From: Didymella arachidicola
Lineage: Eukaryota > Ascomycota > Dothideomycetes > Pleosporales > Didymellaceae
Assembly (NCBI GenBank): GCA_016630955.3
Contig: CM049998.1
Coordinates: 744,001-808,000 of the forward strand
DNA length: 64,000 nucleotides
Direction of reading: 5' to 3'
A program made the position numbers and the translations under genes. Below the pieces are notes generated by a model. That model was not told the DNA's origin, did not search any database, and saw only the letters and a program-made list of their open reading frames with translations. Position 1 is the first letter of the stretch. Every line of letters begins with the position of its first letter. Below are positions 1-11,614 of the stretch, piece by piece.

Positions 1-639
1 CACGACACGGCAACCGAACTATACGAAGCTTGTCCCCGAGCTAGACGGACCAGACAGTCCAAGTAAATAGCGTTGCTGTATGTCTTTACGAATTGAACGC
101 AATCACACCAATACTACTAGCACTTTTGTAGCGTGGTGGCGGTGCGGTATATCTGAGCAAACACCAACACCACCCCAGCCAATACACACGCCTTCCTCTC
201 TCAACGATTCATATTCATATCCATATTCATATGTGCACAAGAGTAAGTGTTTCATATTCCGCTATCAATCTGCTGCAACAATCTCACTCTTCCGTGGCCA
301 AAGCCCGTGCCTCCATCTACGTAACCCTCGCACATCTCCAAAGAGGGAATACGAAAAAGAAGAAAGCAGCAATGCAAACGCACCCCACGCCAGGATGCAC
401 TATCCGTCCAAAATCCCAGCCCGGGAAAAACGCCAGGGGTCGTGAATTCATGTTGTGTACCCCAATCCACGGGTAACATGCTCGCTAAGTATCGACAAAG
501 AAAAATGCTACGCAAACTGTGAAATGACATCTATCATGCAAAGTGATGAATGATATCAGCGCCGCGGTCGGTCTCCAACGAGCCGCAGCCGAATCTGATC
601 TCGGTGCCAGACGAACCAAAGTCCTCTGGAAAGAGACGA
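1..639. other. Downstream flank, no gene seen
   Basis: This stretch lies 3' of the first gene. It holds a short ATTCAT-type microsatellite near 205-233 and overlapping short ORFs on both strands, none with recognisable protein character. I see no RNA gene. Confidence 0.5.
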
Positions 640-2183
640 TTAAAAATCGACACTCCACCTGAGTCGCGGGTCCTTCTCGACCACACCTTGGCTGTCGAAT
701 GGCGCACGCTTGGGCTCCTCGTTCGCCTCGTTCGCCTCGCTCCATCCGCGACTCACGGCAAAGCCGCTGCCGTTCCACTCGTCCCTCGCACTAGCAGCCA
801 GATCGCCGTTGGAGGGTGGCAGGCGAATCTTTGCTTCGATGAGCGGGGAAGATACGAAGCGGGAGTTGAGGAGCGCGTGAGGCGAGACGTTGTTCTGGAG
901 GCAGTTGAGAGATGACATGTCGGACGAGTTGAGAGGTGCGCGTTCGCGACGGGGCATGGTGCGCGGTGCTGGTAGGGAATCGGAGGACCGAGTGGCGTCG
1001 CGGTAGTGGATCTGACCTGGTCGCTCAGGTAAAGCGTTCTCGTCGCTGTGCTGGCCTGGTGGAGATGCATTTGCCCCAGAGCCGCTGGAGACTACGGTCG
1101 AGAGCGCAGGTCGACTCTGACGGACAGAGACGGTGCGTGAGGCTGTTTGTGTCGTTCGCCCTCGCGCACAGGACGCCTGCGACTCGGATGTGTCTGTTCT
1201 CTTTAGTGCAACCGCGGTGTCGCGGCGCTTCCTCGAGCTCGTTGACGAGGGAGGTCGTGCTTGGGGCGTTCGGCTCCTGTTTCGACGTTGGCTTGAGACC
1301 AGATCGGTGTACGAGCCCTGTGGTGTCATCGAGGGCAGCTCCTGCGTCTGGCCTCGCTCGAGCCTGTGCATCAGCTGGCGCGTGCTGACGTGCCTTTGCA
1401 GGCTCAGCTCCACGCGACTGCTTGCACCGCTCCCACTGCGGCTCCGGTGCGTCGCTCGCTCTTTCCCTGCCATGACGCTAGCTTTGGGCGGGGGCTGGAG
1501 CATCCAGCGGTTGTCGGCAACGTCTGGCGACGGCAGGCTGACGACTGGGGGGTGGAGGTCGTTGACCGGCGGGGCACGGGCCGAGTAGTAGCTTCCTGAG
1601 CGTGACGTGCCCGGTCTGCTCGTCTTCAGTCCGAGCATGCTGCCTATCCCGCTCGACGACGACCCCGACGTCGTCTGGTGCATCGGGACTGGCGCCTCGT
1701 CGAGCCCCCAGAGGTCCTCATCCTCCCGCTGGTAGCGCTTGAGGTTCCACGTGTCGTCGTCGAGCGTGTCGTCGCTGAGGCGCAGGTGCTTGGCGCGCTC
1801 CCCGTCCAAGCTGCTGCCGGTCTGGCTGACGACGGCGCTCTGCACGCCCGCCTTGGGGGCGCCGCGGGTGCTGCCCGTGTTGGTCCTGCGCGCGCGTCGC
1901 GGCGGCGGACCTGGGCCCAGTGCGATCTCCTCGTCCCAGTAGGGGTTGGTGCCCGTGGGCTCGGGGTGGTGGTATGTGTCTGGCTGCTCGAGCACCAGCT
2001 TCTCGCGTGCCTTTCTCGCGCGCGCCGCCTCTCGCCGCCTCTTTCTGCTGTCGTTGTATCCGGTGCACGGCGCACATGAAGCGTAGTGGAAGACGGCGCT
2101 CTGCCGAGGAACATTAGCATCCGCGGCACGGGCGTGCACTCGAGCGTGGGACGTACTTGGACTCCGCGCAGGAACCACGACAT
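640..2183 (-). CDS. Unknown conserved-looking serine/arginine/proline-rich protein
   Basis: Function is not recognised. Two exons are proposed: 2183-2157 and 2100-640, with a 56-nt intron (donor GTACGT, GCTAAT branch-like site, acceptor CAG), giving 495 residues. The start at 2183 gives MSWFLRGVQ, which joins in frame to SAVFHYASCAPC. The N-terminus is the only ordered-looking part: a short hydrophobic stretch, a CAPC cysteine pair, then a basic helix with KRRREAARARKAREK. From about residue 90 on it is disordered, rich in Ser, Pro, Arg and Thr, with many SRS- and RTPQ-like sites that could be phosphorylated. The cysteines beside a hydrophobic segment would fit lipid anchoring, but that is inference. 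The opposite strand is open over long distances only because of high GC. Confidence 0.72.
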
Positions 2184-3809
2184 GCCGGGAGCAGGCGGGT
2201 TCGACGCTGGGGCAAGGGGCAGCACGGTTCTGCACGACTGCGCGACTGCACGACTATAGGAGGCCGCAGTCTAAGATATCGCTCGTCGTGTGCGCTGCAG
2301 CGGGGAGAGGGGACAAGTGCCGGTCGATGGAGTGTACAGCACAAACACACTGCGCGGCCTGGGGTGTCATTGCAGCCCTCGACAGGAGATGGGCAGGCGC
2401 AGGTGCAGATTCATGGACAGAGTCAATCACGGCGGGTGCGCAAAGGAGGGCGCACGAGTGTTTCGTGCAGGAGCGGCCGCACAGGTAATCCGGGACCGCT
2501 GGTGGACCGGATGACGACCAGTTGATGGTACAGCAGGAAGAAAAGCCACCGCGGCTTCTAGTCGCGTTGGCGGAGGCCTCGACCTTTGCAATCTCTTCAA
2601 CACGAGAGACCACCGAGGGGAACAGTCGGCGGCTATGGCAGCAATCGTGAAGGGAGTCTCGCTCAGACGACCATCGCAGCCTACTTGAGATGCAAGCACG
2701 TCCAAAGGAGACAGATCCCCACCAAATGCCTCTGCTTCGGGACCCTGGTTGCAGCAGCCGACGCACCGACCGAACAGCCGCGCGCGCAACTCTGGCTTCG
2801 AAACGGCCGGTTGATCAGTGTTTCTCCCGTACCTTCTGGCGCAGAGGTCTCAAACGTCTCAGGCTCGCCTCGATATACCTAGGTACATGGTGCGCTCATT
2901 TCCTGTGACAGTCCTTCCTCTGCTCTCGCTGCGTACAGTTGATGCTCAATGCCTCCGTCCGCGCACCTTCCCCATCTGCTCCATCCACAGTCGAACCATG
3001 AGGCCCAGCCTCGCGGGCCCCGCCTAGCCAGACACGGCATTCCGTGTGCTGTCCGCTAGCGGGGATCGTGGATCTTGGGAACGCACACGGCCTGCTCGCA
3101 ACCTGCTCCGTCCAACGAGCATCGCCCTTGGGGCCGCTATCTGGAACGCGAGTGAGGAAACGCAAGAGATGTCAAGGCGGGCATGCTGACTACTTGTCTG
3201 GGCGTCTTGATGGCCAACATCGCAGTCGAGCCGCTGGACTTTGGCTCGTTACCAACAGCAACCACCCCCAGCGCGCGGTTTATGCACGTCAAATCGCGCA
3301 AATGGCGCCTGCCAAACGCAGTCATCGGCCCGTCCTCTGAGCCCGTGAACGGCACGGTAATTAGTAGCAAGAGAGAAGCCACGCTTGACAGCTACCTAGA
3401 CACTTGTCGGTTTTGGGGCTTCTGCCAGGGCCTGGAGTATACTGGAACTTGAGACCGCCATCACTGTAGCGGAATTCTGTCCTACTTCAATCAGACCTTG
3501 TGGAATATAGGTACAGCTGCCAGCTAAAGTCACCTTAAAAAAGGACCGAGGCTGCAAGTCAAGAGCCTCCTGTAATCCTCGGCAAAGTGGCACCGAAATT
3601 TATACGACATCCGCCGAGTGCCCTATTTATCTTTCGCGTAGCAGCCAGAATAGACAAAAGATTGTCGACGTGTCCGAATCGATAACAGACGCTATGCAAC
3701 TGTGATTCTTCTTTGTGAATTCCCGCCAACTCTAAGCCATCCTACAAGTCCTGAGAGCATAATGCACCCTCTTCGCGTCCTGAACCGCCAACTCTATCAC
3801 ACTGGCCGC
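2184..3809. other. Intergenic, upstream of the first gene and downstream of Nup84
   Basis: About 1.6 kb. It should contain the promoter and leader of the gene starting at 2183 and the 3' end of the nucleoporin transcript. The short ORFs here are compositionally random and lack splice-linked continuations. I see no RNA gene or transposon remnant. Confidence 0.45.
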
Positions 3810-6800
3810 CTAGACCCGGTCATACGCATTCAAGTCCCATATCCTCAGCGTCTCGCCCTTGCTACCCCTCTTCTTGGTCTCCTTCTTCTTGCCGTCAAAC
3901 TCGTTCAGATTTAGCATCGCCTGGCTAACCTTGGCCAGCGTCTGCACCAGCTCAGACATGCGGCCCGTCGCAAGGAACAGGTCCTGTAGCCACGCGTTTG
4001 CCGGATCCGCGACAAGGTTGGCAATCTCCATGGCCTTGATGGCCGTCTCGCGGTGCAACAGGAACGATGCCGTCTGCAGCACGGACAGGTACGTGATGAT
4101 GATCTCAGGAATGTAGGCCCGTTTGAGATTAAGGCTGTCGGGCGTGTCGGTCTGGTAGGATTCGGAGAGGGAGGGGATGAGGCCTTCGAAGACGGTGGTG
4201 ATGCTCTCGAGGAGCTCTTTTATGGGCTTGGTATTTACTTTCCCTTGGGCGCGGTGGCTGGCGAGTGTCAGCAAAGATCGTGGTCACGATTTTTGGGCGG
4301 AGAACTTACTCTATGACTTTCTGTTCTTCTGTACGCCATTCGCGGAACAAGGCGATGATGCGCACAATCTGTTGGAGGTCATAGTACGGTGCGCTGCGTA
4401 TCCTCAGGTAGTCCACGAGCTGCTTATGCTGCTCGGCATCAGGAAGCTGTGATACAGGCAGTCTGGCGCGGGCCTGTCGTGAAAGTGTCTCGCGGTGGGC
4501 GTGTAGTGTGCTCTCGTCCTGCTCATCGGCGCGTGGCGCATTGAAATCGAACGGGTATCCACACAGCGCCTCGGTCCTCGAAAGGGAGAGGTATTCGACG
4601 TTTACCTCTTCAATCATCTTCTCGGCAGCAGCAATACGGCCATTCACTGTTTTTGTTAGCTTGGTCCTGGGCTTAGACATGTGTACACGTACAAAGAAAG
4701 ATCATCAAGGCGTTCTTCAGGTGCTCGAATGTCGCATCGACCTCCCTGCTGAGGTAATTGTACCAGTAGACGGCATCGATAATGCCTTCGTCCTTTGGCT
4801 CGACCTGGGAGCCTTGAAATTGAGGCTTGATGCGTTGACCGGGCCACAGAAGTCTCTTATTCTGATCGATAGTTTCTGTTGACTCAAGTAGCTGGAAACG
4901 CTTAATGGGTTTGGTAACAACCGAGCTGCCCTCGTCATCGAAGTGAATGAATCCGCTCTGATTGAACGCAAGGAGGAAGCCCTGCGCCACGACTTCTACA
5001 TTGTCGACGCCGTACGATTCGAGTAGAGCAATGCAATTCTTTTGCTCGTCTCGGTTCTTGATGTCAGGCAAGACGCGAGCCAATGAGTAGGCTTGCCGTG
5101 TTTCCTCCAACTGCGCCGCGTAGAGGGGAATCAACTGGATGCGCTTACTGAGGCGTAGAAACTCGATGTAACCAGCAATAACGTTGTCCATGGCCAAACG
5201 TTGAGACCGATCTTCTACGTTGAACAGACCCAGGCCGCCCCTGAGCGCAATGAAGATATGTACAAGTGTACGGAAGGCGTGTGGGTCTTGGACAAGGGCT
5301 CGAGAGGTCTGATCCGCGCTTGTGGTAGGCTGTCCAGACGCAGGCTTTGGGCCTCGGTCGTTCTCAGGTGATTCTGGGTGGATCATGAGGTTGCTTATTC
5401 CGTCGTCCTTCTGTTGCAGCTCAACCAATGCAATTCCAACATTGTGAACAAGCTCTTCTATACTCCGACCGATCAAGGCACCTTGGATCAGCTTTATGGG
5501 CGCATTCGCGAGTGCTGACGAGGCCTTGTGCTGCTTCAGCGCGTCGATGACCAACTTGGAAGATTCCGACCACTCCCCGAGGTTGGCAACAGCATCGTGG
5601 AAGACAAACCTCTGGCTAAGGTTCTGTGTGACCCGGCTCGGATATTGGCGTTGGAGGTACGAATCAAACCGAGACAGCAGGAGCGCATTGTAGTGAGCGT
5701 ATAAATGGTCATCCCACGTGCGAGCAACCTCGCGAACCTTGCCAACATCTCCACTCAGAAGCCCGTATACAGCACCCTCATACTGTAAACGTGTACCCTG
5801 AGCGGCGTAGAAACACATACGGCGGAACAGATAACCAATTGTGTCACCAGCGATGTTAGGACTCCCCGGTGTGTGCGACTCGTACGCCGCGCCAATGCTG
5901 ACCCCACGCCATGCTTCGTTCCTTTCCAGCGCCCAGTCGCTGATTTGATCCCAAGGGACACCACGACGCATCATCTCGTAACAGACTAACCACAGGGCCT
6001 TTTCATAGAATTCATCCGACTTTTCCAGTGCACGCTTCTGGCGCGACGGCGCATCGGGGTCTAGCTGCGTGACTAGCTGCGCCGATCGATCTGCAGTCTT
6101 CAACGTCGAGTTCTGCGGTTTCAGTGGCTTCTCTGAGCCTTCCATGCGCTTTGCCTGCTTGATCTTCGACTTGGTGTCCAGCCAGCCGCTTGTCCAGGTG
6201 TTCGCGCCCTTCCCAGATTTCTCCTCTAGAACTGCAGTGATGGATTCGATATCACTTTCGCTGTCTTGCGCAGTCTGCTCAAGCCATCGCAGTATCAGTG
6301 CCTTCTCTTTCGCCTGGTCGTCTTCCAGCAAGAATCGGTCCCAAATCTCGCTGTTTGGACTGTAACGCTTATCCCCGCCGACTTGTGCCAGCTGCGCTTG
6401 TTTCTCTGACTGGAGATCGCGACCGGGTTCGGGGTGGTGGTGGCCGATGATGATGCTTAGGAGCTCCCATGTCGCCAATTCCGCCTGCCATTGTCGCAAT
6501 TCCTGCACGCTCGCGGAGTCGATCGGGGCGTAAGATGGGGCGTGTGATTGAAACGATTGCCCAAAAGACCCGTCGTCCATGTTCTGCACGCGACGGCGCG
6601 TGCTCTTGTTCAGCGCACCTTGGTTCTCGGGACCGCTCGTGCGCTTCAGCTCTATTACATGCGATTTGGCGACGTCCTTGAAGTGTCCGACCATGCTGAC
6701 TGTCGCCTGGTGCTTCATTACAGCACTCTCCTTCCCGTGTGTGTGCCAGTAGTCTACCCTCTCCGCGAACTTTTCCACCTCTTTGCCTACTCGGTCGGCC

Positions 6801-6994
6801 ATTGCGCGCAATGGCTGCAGAGGATCGGTGGATGTGATACCATTCGAAGCGCGTGGACTCCCAAAGAGCGGTGGTGCAGATCCATTTGTCTACAAATTTC
6901 TGTGTCAGCACAGAAGAGAACAGTCTTCCCTGAAGCTGTATAGAATTACCTGAGCTGCGGACTGCGTCTGGCGCGCGAACGAGAAGGAAGCCAT
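3810..6994 (-). CDS. NUP84: Nucleoporin Nup84/Nup107, Y-complex scaffold
   Basis: Structural subunit of the nuclear pore Y (Nup84/Nup107) complex, which coats the pore membrane and supports mRNA export. Four exons are read: 6994-6950, 6889-4693, 4646-4310 and 4257-3810, giving 1008 residues. Introns are 60, 46 and 52 nt, each in correct phase; the second has a clear GCTAAC branch site before CAG. The start at 6994 gives MASFSFARQTQSAAQ, continuing into TNGSAPPLFGSPRASNG. The body is almost wholly alpha-helical, as in the Nup84_Nup100 family. Recognisable stretches are the WLEQTAQ region, the tract from ALWLVCYEMMRRGVPWDQ to GDTIGYLFRRMCF, and a C-terminal helical region ending NLNEFDGKK. Length is near that of animal Nup107. 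No FG repeats are present, as expected for a scaffold nucleoporin. Confidence 0.93.
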
Positions 6995-8771
6995 AATGTT
7001 AAGGAAATGTTATCTTTCGAAACGCATGAATGTAATTTAGAGCTATTCAACGAAACAGGGGCCGAGTTGAGGTGCTGCGAAAGGCGTGCGTGTTGGCTGC
7101 AGCTGCAGACAAAACAGTCGCGTAGCTTCCAAAGTGAAGACCCGCGCCCGAGCGCCGCGTCGCTCCTGCTTGGCGCGCTAGTGCGACTACAAAAATCTTC
7201 GAATCCCCAGCCCTCCTCTTGCTCTTTACAATGTAATTAACCATTTGGCAAGCCCCTGAGTCATCTCCTCGATATTCAATTATGCAGGAGACGCTCGGCT
7301 TCCCATAGAGAAACCATATTTCCCAGTGAACCCATCAACTTCCTCGCGAAGTGATGGATAAGAAAAGGGAGGTATAACATCCTTCTCAGCTATATTTGAT
7401 TTGCTGTTCTTTCGGGAGCAAACAGCGGCTGATGTTCACACATCTGATTGCTGGCTTCGTGTGCCTTTGAGCGCGAGACTTGGCGAAGAAGCATGCTGCA
7501 ATGCGCGTGTGAGTGATTACATGTCCATTCTCAAAAACAATTCGTGCGTGCTGGACTTGCATTGATATGTCGGCGGCAATTCTGTGAGTGACAGCCAAGA
7601 GACACACGCACATGGCTTGAAATTGCCTTTAGAGGACCACCTTGGAAACTTTCATCTTGCTCAGAACTAGCCGATCTGTTCTTACATCTAGTCTAAGGCT
7701 ATGTTGGAGATGGTATTACATATATATATACATTTGTTTGTGTGTGGTTCCAGCCATGCAGTTCACAATAGGCTATGATATGCCCTGAACTCGCTGCTTC
7801 ATCTTGATCCTGTGCTTGTCAGCATATTGTTGGAACAAGACTGTGAAGATTATACCTCAGCAAGTCAGGCTTTGGACATGTTACACATCGCGCGTCATCT
7901 CCTCGCTCTTTGTAGAAAGCATTGCAGCACTCGTACAGAGCATCAACCTGGGATGCTGTCAGTGCCACTCACGATACAACTAAGCTTTGGCTGAAGGGCT
8001 TCAGCATTCTTATGCTGCGATGATGCATACCTCTTTTCGACATTTGCCTTCATCAAAATTGTTCTTTTGTATGCAGTCTGAGGTTCGGTCAGTCAGGCTC
8101 ATGCAGGGACAACCTCCACACACTTTGGATCGCACAAGCTCGTGAATGGCACGGCGGATCTTGCTTCAGATCCTTGTCGATCTCACCCTTTTCCACGGTC
8201 AACACTGAAAGCAACGAGTATGATAGGTGACATCATCAGCAGCATACCATGGTAGCCTGATCTGTTGTATGGTCGGGAGAGCCCTCAGTTTTCTCAGCTC
8301 CTACTATAAAAAAACCTTTGAGACTCAGCGTCAGTGATATGCGCGAATTGTTCGGAGTCTGCAGCAGTGCTGAGAGAGAAGATGAGAGCTCACTCGGTTG
8401 GCCATGCTAGCGCATGAGGAAAGAGCCCCACCGATGGCAGCGCACCTCACTTCTTCGCGACAGCAGCTTGCGCCTTCTAGCCCTCTCACCGTCTAACTTT
8501 GCCACCGCTCTGCAACAATTCGACGCGTCTGCGCACATTTACCAGGCTTTTCTATCACCTGACCGGATCTGCAACCTACCATCGGTCATACGGTTACCTC
8601 CGTAACATACAAAAGGTAGACCCCGCCGCTCAACGACCATGCTCTCCACTTCTACCGCCTTCGGACACCCACTGACGCGCGAAATAGCCTTGCGCCGCAG
8701 CCAAGTCATTAGCCACCGCGCACTCGAACCTCCACAACCACACACCACACCCACACCCACACACAAACACC
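6995..8771. other. Intergenic between divergent Nup84 and SUMO genes
   Basis: About 1.8 kb with no supported gene. It contains a short TA repeat near 7720-7732 followed by TG-rich sequence, and an A/C-only tract directly before the SUMO start. Short ORFs on both strands show no domain. Confidence 0.5.
8732..8771 (+). repeat. A/C-only leader tract before SUMO start codon
   Basis: Forty bases made only of A and C (CCACAACCACACACC and similar) run directly into the ATG at 8772. In the mRNA this would be an unstructured leader, which fits a highly expressed gene. That role is inference. Confidence 0.55.
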
Positions 8772-9147
8772 ATGTCTGACAACGGTTCGCCCGCCCAGAA
8801 GCCAGAGGACGCCGGCCCCTCTGAGCACTTGAACATCAAGGTCACCGACAACAACAACGAGGTATTCTTCAAGATCAAGCGCACAACTCAGCTGGGCAAG
8901 CTCATGAACGCCTTTTGCGATCGCCAGGGCAAGAACATCTCCAGCGTGCGATTCCTCTTCGAGGGTACCCGCGTTGGGCCCACCGATAACCCAGACACTG
9001 TACGTACTCAGCTGCAGCTGCCTGAATAGCCAAATCTTGACGCCGCATACGAAACCCGCCAGAATCGTGCTAACGCCAAAACAGCTTGATATGCAAGACG
9101 GCGACACACTTGAAGTCCACCAGGAGCAAATCGGCGGCAGCTGGTAG
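8772..9147 (+). CDS. SMT3: SUMO, ubiquitin-like modifier
   Basis: Small ubiquitin-like modifier, conjugated to lysines by the Aos1-Uba2/Ubc9 cascade. Two exons, 8772-8999 and 9085-9147, encode 96 residues. The 85-nt intron has donor GTACGT and a GCTAAC branch before AAAACAG, and it splits the protein between DNPDT and LDMQDGDT. A flexible N-terminus of about 18 residues precedes the beta-grasp fold, with the family pattern HLNIKV, FKIKRTTQLGKLMNAF and RFLFEGTRV. The C-terminus reads QEQIGGSW, so a Ulp-type protease must remove the last two residues to expose Gly-Gly (residues 93-94). Length and tail match fungal Smt3 precursors. It is divergent from Nup84 and convergent with the next gene. 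Confidence 0.97.
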
Positions 9148-9810
9148 TCGTTAGACGAGTCAGCCTGCACCTCAGTATCACAGACGCAGCCACATAACCT
9201 CGGCCACCTACCTGCTCGATCCTGCCTACCATATGGATTGGAGACATTGGTGAAGACGTATGCTTTTAGCGCCGGCGAAGGTGGTACAAAGATGGCTTCT
9301 TAGTTATGACTTGGACGATTCGAATTTGGCGTTATGGGATCATTGCGCTCGCAAAGAGCGATGCCGATCGTGCTTGCATATAGTTCACAAAGCCGTATGC
9401 CGCGACAGCAATTTACAGCAATTCAAGTCTACATTGCCCACCGCTTCGTGATGCATTGGTCTCGTGCTAAATTCGAATGGACTTTTCCCTTGTGCCCTAA
9501 AAGTCGTGTGATTAGACTTGAGTGTGAGAAGGTACTATACATAGCCTATGCGGAATTGGGTTCTCTCGAACGTATATGGCAGCTCACGGGTTTAACTGCA
9601 GTAGAATACTCTCTAGCTGTAAGGTGCCTCTGTTCTTGCGGTCCATGTATAGTCAATATTCTTCCAGCTTACATTCTACCGGCATGGTATTTACACGTCA
9701 AGCAAGCGTGCAGCCCTTGCAAGACAGGCTATCCAGACACTCGACAGCCCTTAGTGGCTACAGTATACACGAGAGGAGAGTCATTAGTCATCGCTGCAAC
9801 TGGAAACATT
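9148..9810. other. Convergent 3' region
   Basis: About 660 bases between the SUMO stop and the stop of the next minus-strand gene. A 168-codon plus-strand ORF overlaps it but has no domain, reaches into the neighbouring gene's end and looks like chance. Probably 3' UTR sequence. Confidence 0.5.
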
Positions 9811-10416
9811 CTAGTCATCCCAGATAGCCTTCTTCCTTGACTCCCTCTCCTCAGCATCCTTCCTCTCCCTCTCCCTCTCCTCCGCCCTCCGCTTCCTCTC
9901 CTTCTCACGCATCGCACGGTCGTACTCCCTCTCTTCCTCCGTGCGCCGTGGCGCCCGCACACCCAACGCCCCAGCGATCATCCGCCCTGCAACAGCCGTC
10001 GTCTTCTCGGGCCGCTTCTCTAATCCCCCGACGCTAGATCCCGTGCCACTGTCCCCTCTCAGCCGCCCAGCTCCATATGGCGAATTATCTGGAAAGTCGA
10101 ATGGCGTGGGCGACGCAGGTGTAGGTGGGGGAGGCCGCGGCAGGTCTTCGACGTGTGTTGTTGCGGTGCTCGTTGTAGACAGCGGCGCAGTTTCGGTCTC
10201 GGTGTCAGAGCCGGACGACTCGAGATCCCAGCTGTCAGCGACAGGCTTGGATTTGGGCTTGTGGAAGGGCTTCTGTGGAACAGTGGTGGACAGCTTTAGT
10301 GTGGAGAGCGTGTCTGCTATTTCTGCGACGGGGTTAGGTGGTGAGCTGTGAGAGAGGTAGGGGCATGGTGTACCTGTCTCGCTGGGCGTTTTGCGGATGG
10401 AATCTACGGCTGACAT
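9811..10416 (-). CDS. Small unknown fungal protein ending KKAIWDD
   Basis: Not identified to a known function. The ATG at 10416 gives MSAVDSIRKTPSETG. A 51-nt segment at 10373-10323 has donor GTACAC, a CACCTAAC branch site and acceptor GCAG. Spliced, the protein is 184 residues; unspliced it stays open and is 201, because 51 is a multiple of three and contains no stop. The middle is acidic and serine-rich (SGSDTETETA), followed by PRPPPPTPASP. A glycine-containing stretch ending GRMIAGALGVRAP comes next, then a charged helix dominated by E, R and K (REKERKRRAEERERERKD), ending KKAIWDD. The charged helix should form a coiled coil. The conserved-looking tail suggests a real protein. It is divergent from the succinyl-CoA ligase gene. 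Confidence 0.72.
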   Translation of the reverse strand: MSAVDSIRKTPSETGTPCPYLSHSSPPNPVAEIADTLSTLKLSTTVPQKPFHKPKSKPVADSWDLESSGSDTETETAPLSTTSTATTHVEDLPRPPPPTPASPTPFDFPDNSPYGAGRLRGDSGTGSSVGGLEKRPEKTTAVAGRMIAGALGVRAPRRTEEEREYDRAMREKERKRRAEERERERKDAEERESRKKAIWDD

Positions 10417-11614
10417 GGCTGAAAAGCGTACAATGGTGTTTGCTCGAATGAGGTGTCGTGTGCAGAAGATGTGATCGTGTGAGCTGGAGGTTTTGCGGGG
10501 TAGGGGTCTTTCGATCTGGGGATGCAATTGCGTGGAATGCTTCAGCCTCAAAGCGTAATTGTAGCAAAATTTACGACCAGGGAACAGCGGATTATGTATT
10601 TCACACTGGTTCAAGGGGGAACCTGTCCACTAGACTATTTCTATCTGTTCCAGCTTTTGCCAGCCTGACGTGTAACAGCGCTCATCCACGGTGGATTCCC
10701 GATCAATCCGCGCTGGCATTCCATACGAGGTGCTGTCCCTGCCCATCGACCAGAAATTGTGGGGAAGAGGTGCGCGTCATTCAGCACGTCCTCGATAGGC
10801 CCTGCCATCCCAGCCAACGTCAGATCAATGCCAATTGCCGTCAGGGCCCCGCTGTTCCGATATTCTCCGTGGCCTTCTAGACTGCGGCTGCGAGTGAATT
10901 TAGAACAGCCCTGGCCTGGACGCTGCGTTGGGAGACCGTCAGTGAGGCGCATTGCGGATGTGGAAAGCGACAAGGGCGCGTTGCGTGTTCTTGCGTTTCA
11001 ATAGGGAAAGACTGGGTCGTCGGAGGGAGATGCGTCGGCGGACGATCCCCTGGCGAGTTCTGAAGCTATTCGAGACCATTGTAGTATACCCATCAGTCCC
11101 ATTATTAGGGTCTAAGCCTCAAGACAGCACGCAGCCTCAGCATCAACGATTTCCTCAACGGACGAAATTGCGAGTTTCCTGACCGTGCAAGATGCGAGTC
11201 GACATTGACAAAAGGCACTATCCATGGATATCCAGCGAGCGTTGAACATAGTCGTCACGTGACCATTGTCCACGCTCCCGAGGTCGCCTTTTCTCAAGCA
11301 GACTCATCAGCACAAAAGTTGCAACTCGAGAGGCACGAGCTCGCTCAGCATTGGCTCGGGAACCTGCATATGGAACAGCATGAGGCTCTCTGAAAGCCGG
11401 GCGCTATGAGGGGTATCTCCGGTTACTTGCACAAGTAGCCGCCGGTTATGCCCAGGGCTCCATCTTCAATGCGCGTTACTCAAAAATCACAGCACTCCCA
11501 GAAAACCCCTGAAGCCCTGCAACAAGACTGTAAAGCTCAATTGGGTATTTTTGAGGTGCACACGAGCTGTACTGCTAGCATAAGCACGTCCTCAACTCTT
11601 TATTGACCTGCAGC
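10417..11614. other. Divergent promoter region
   Basis: About 1.2 kb between two divergent genes. Only short random ORFs are seen. Near 11421-11447 there is an imperfect inverted repeat (GGTTACTTG and CAAGTAGCC), of unknown use. Confidence 0.45.

Noticed and set aside
640..2235. Using the longer unspliced ORF (531 codons) for the first gene
   Set aside because: It begins in poorly coding sequence; an intron with proper signals joins MSWFLRGVQ to the conserved-looking part.
2254..2766. 170-codon minus-strand ORF upstream of the first gene
   Set aside because: Overlapping ORFs in other frames are of similar quality; no recognisable sequence.
9334..9840. 168-codon plus-strand ORF
   Set aside because: No domain; it runs from the SUMO 3' flank into the end of an opposite-strand gene, and nearby sequence shows no splice-linked exons.
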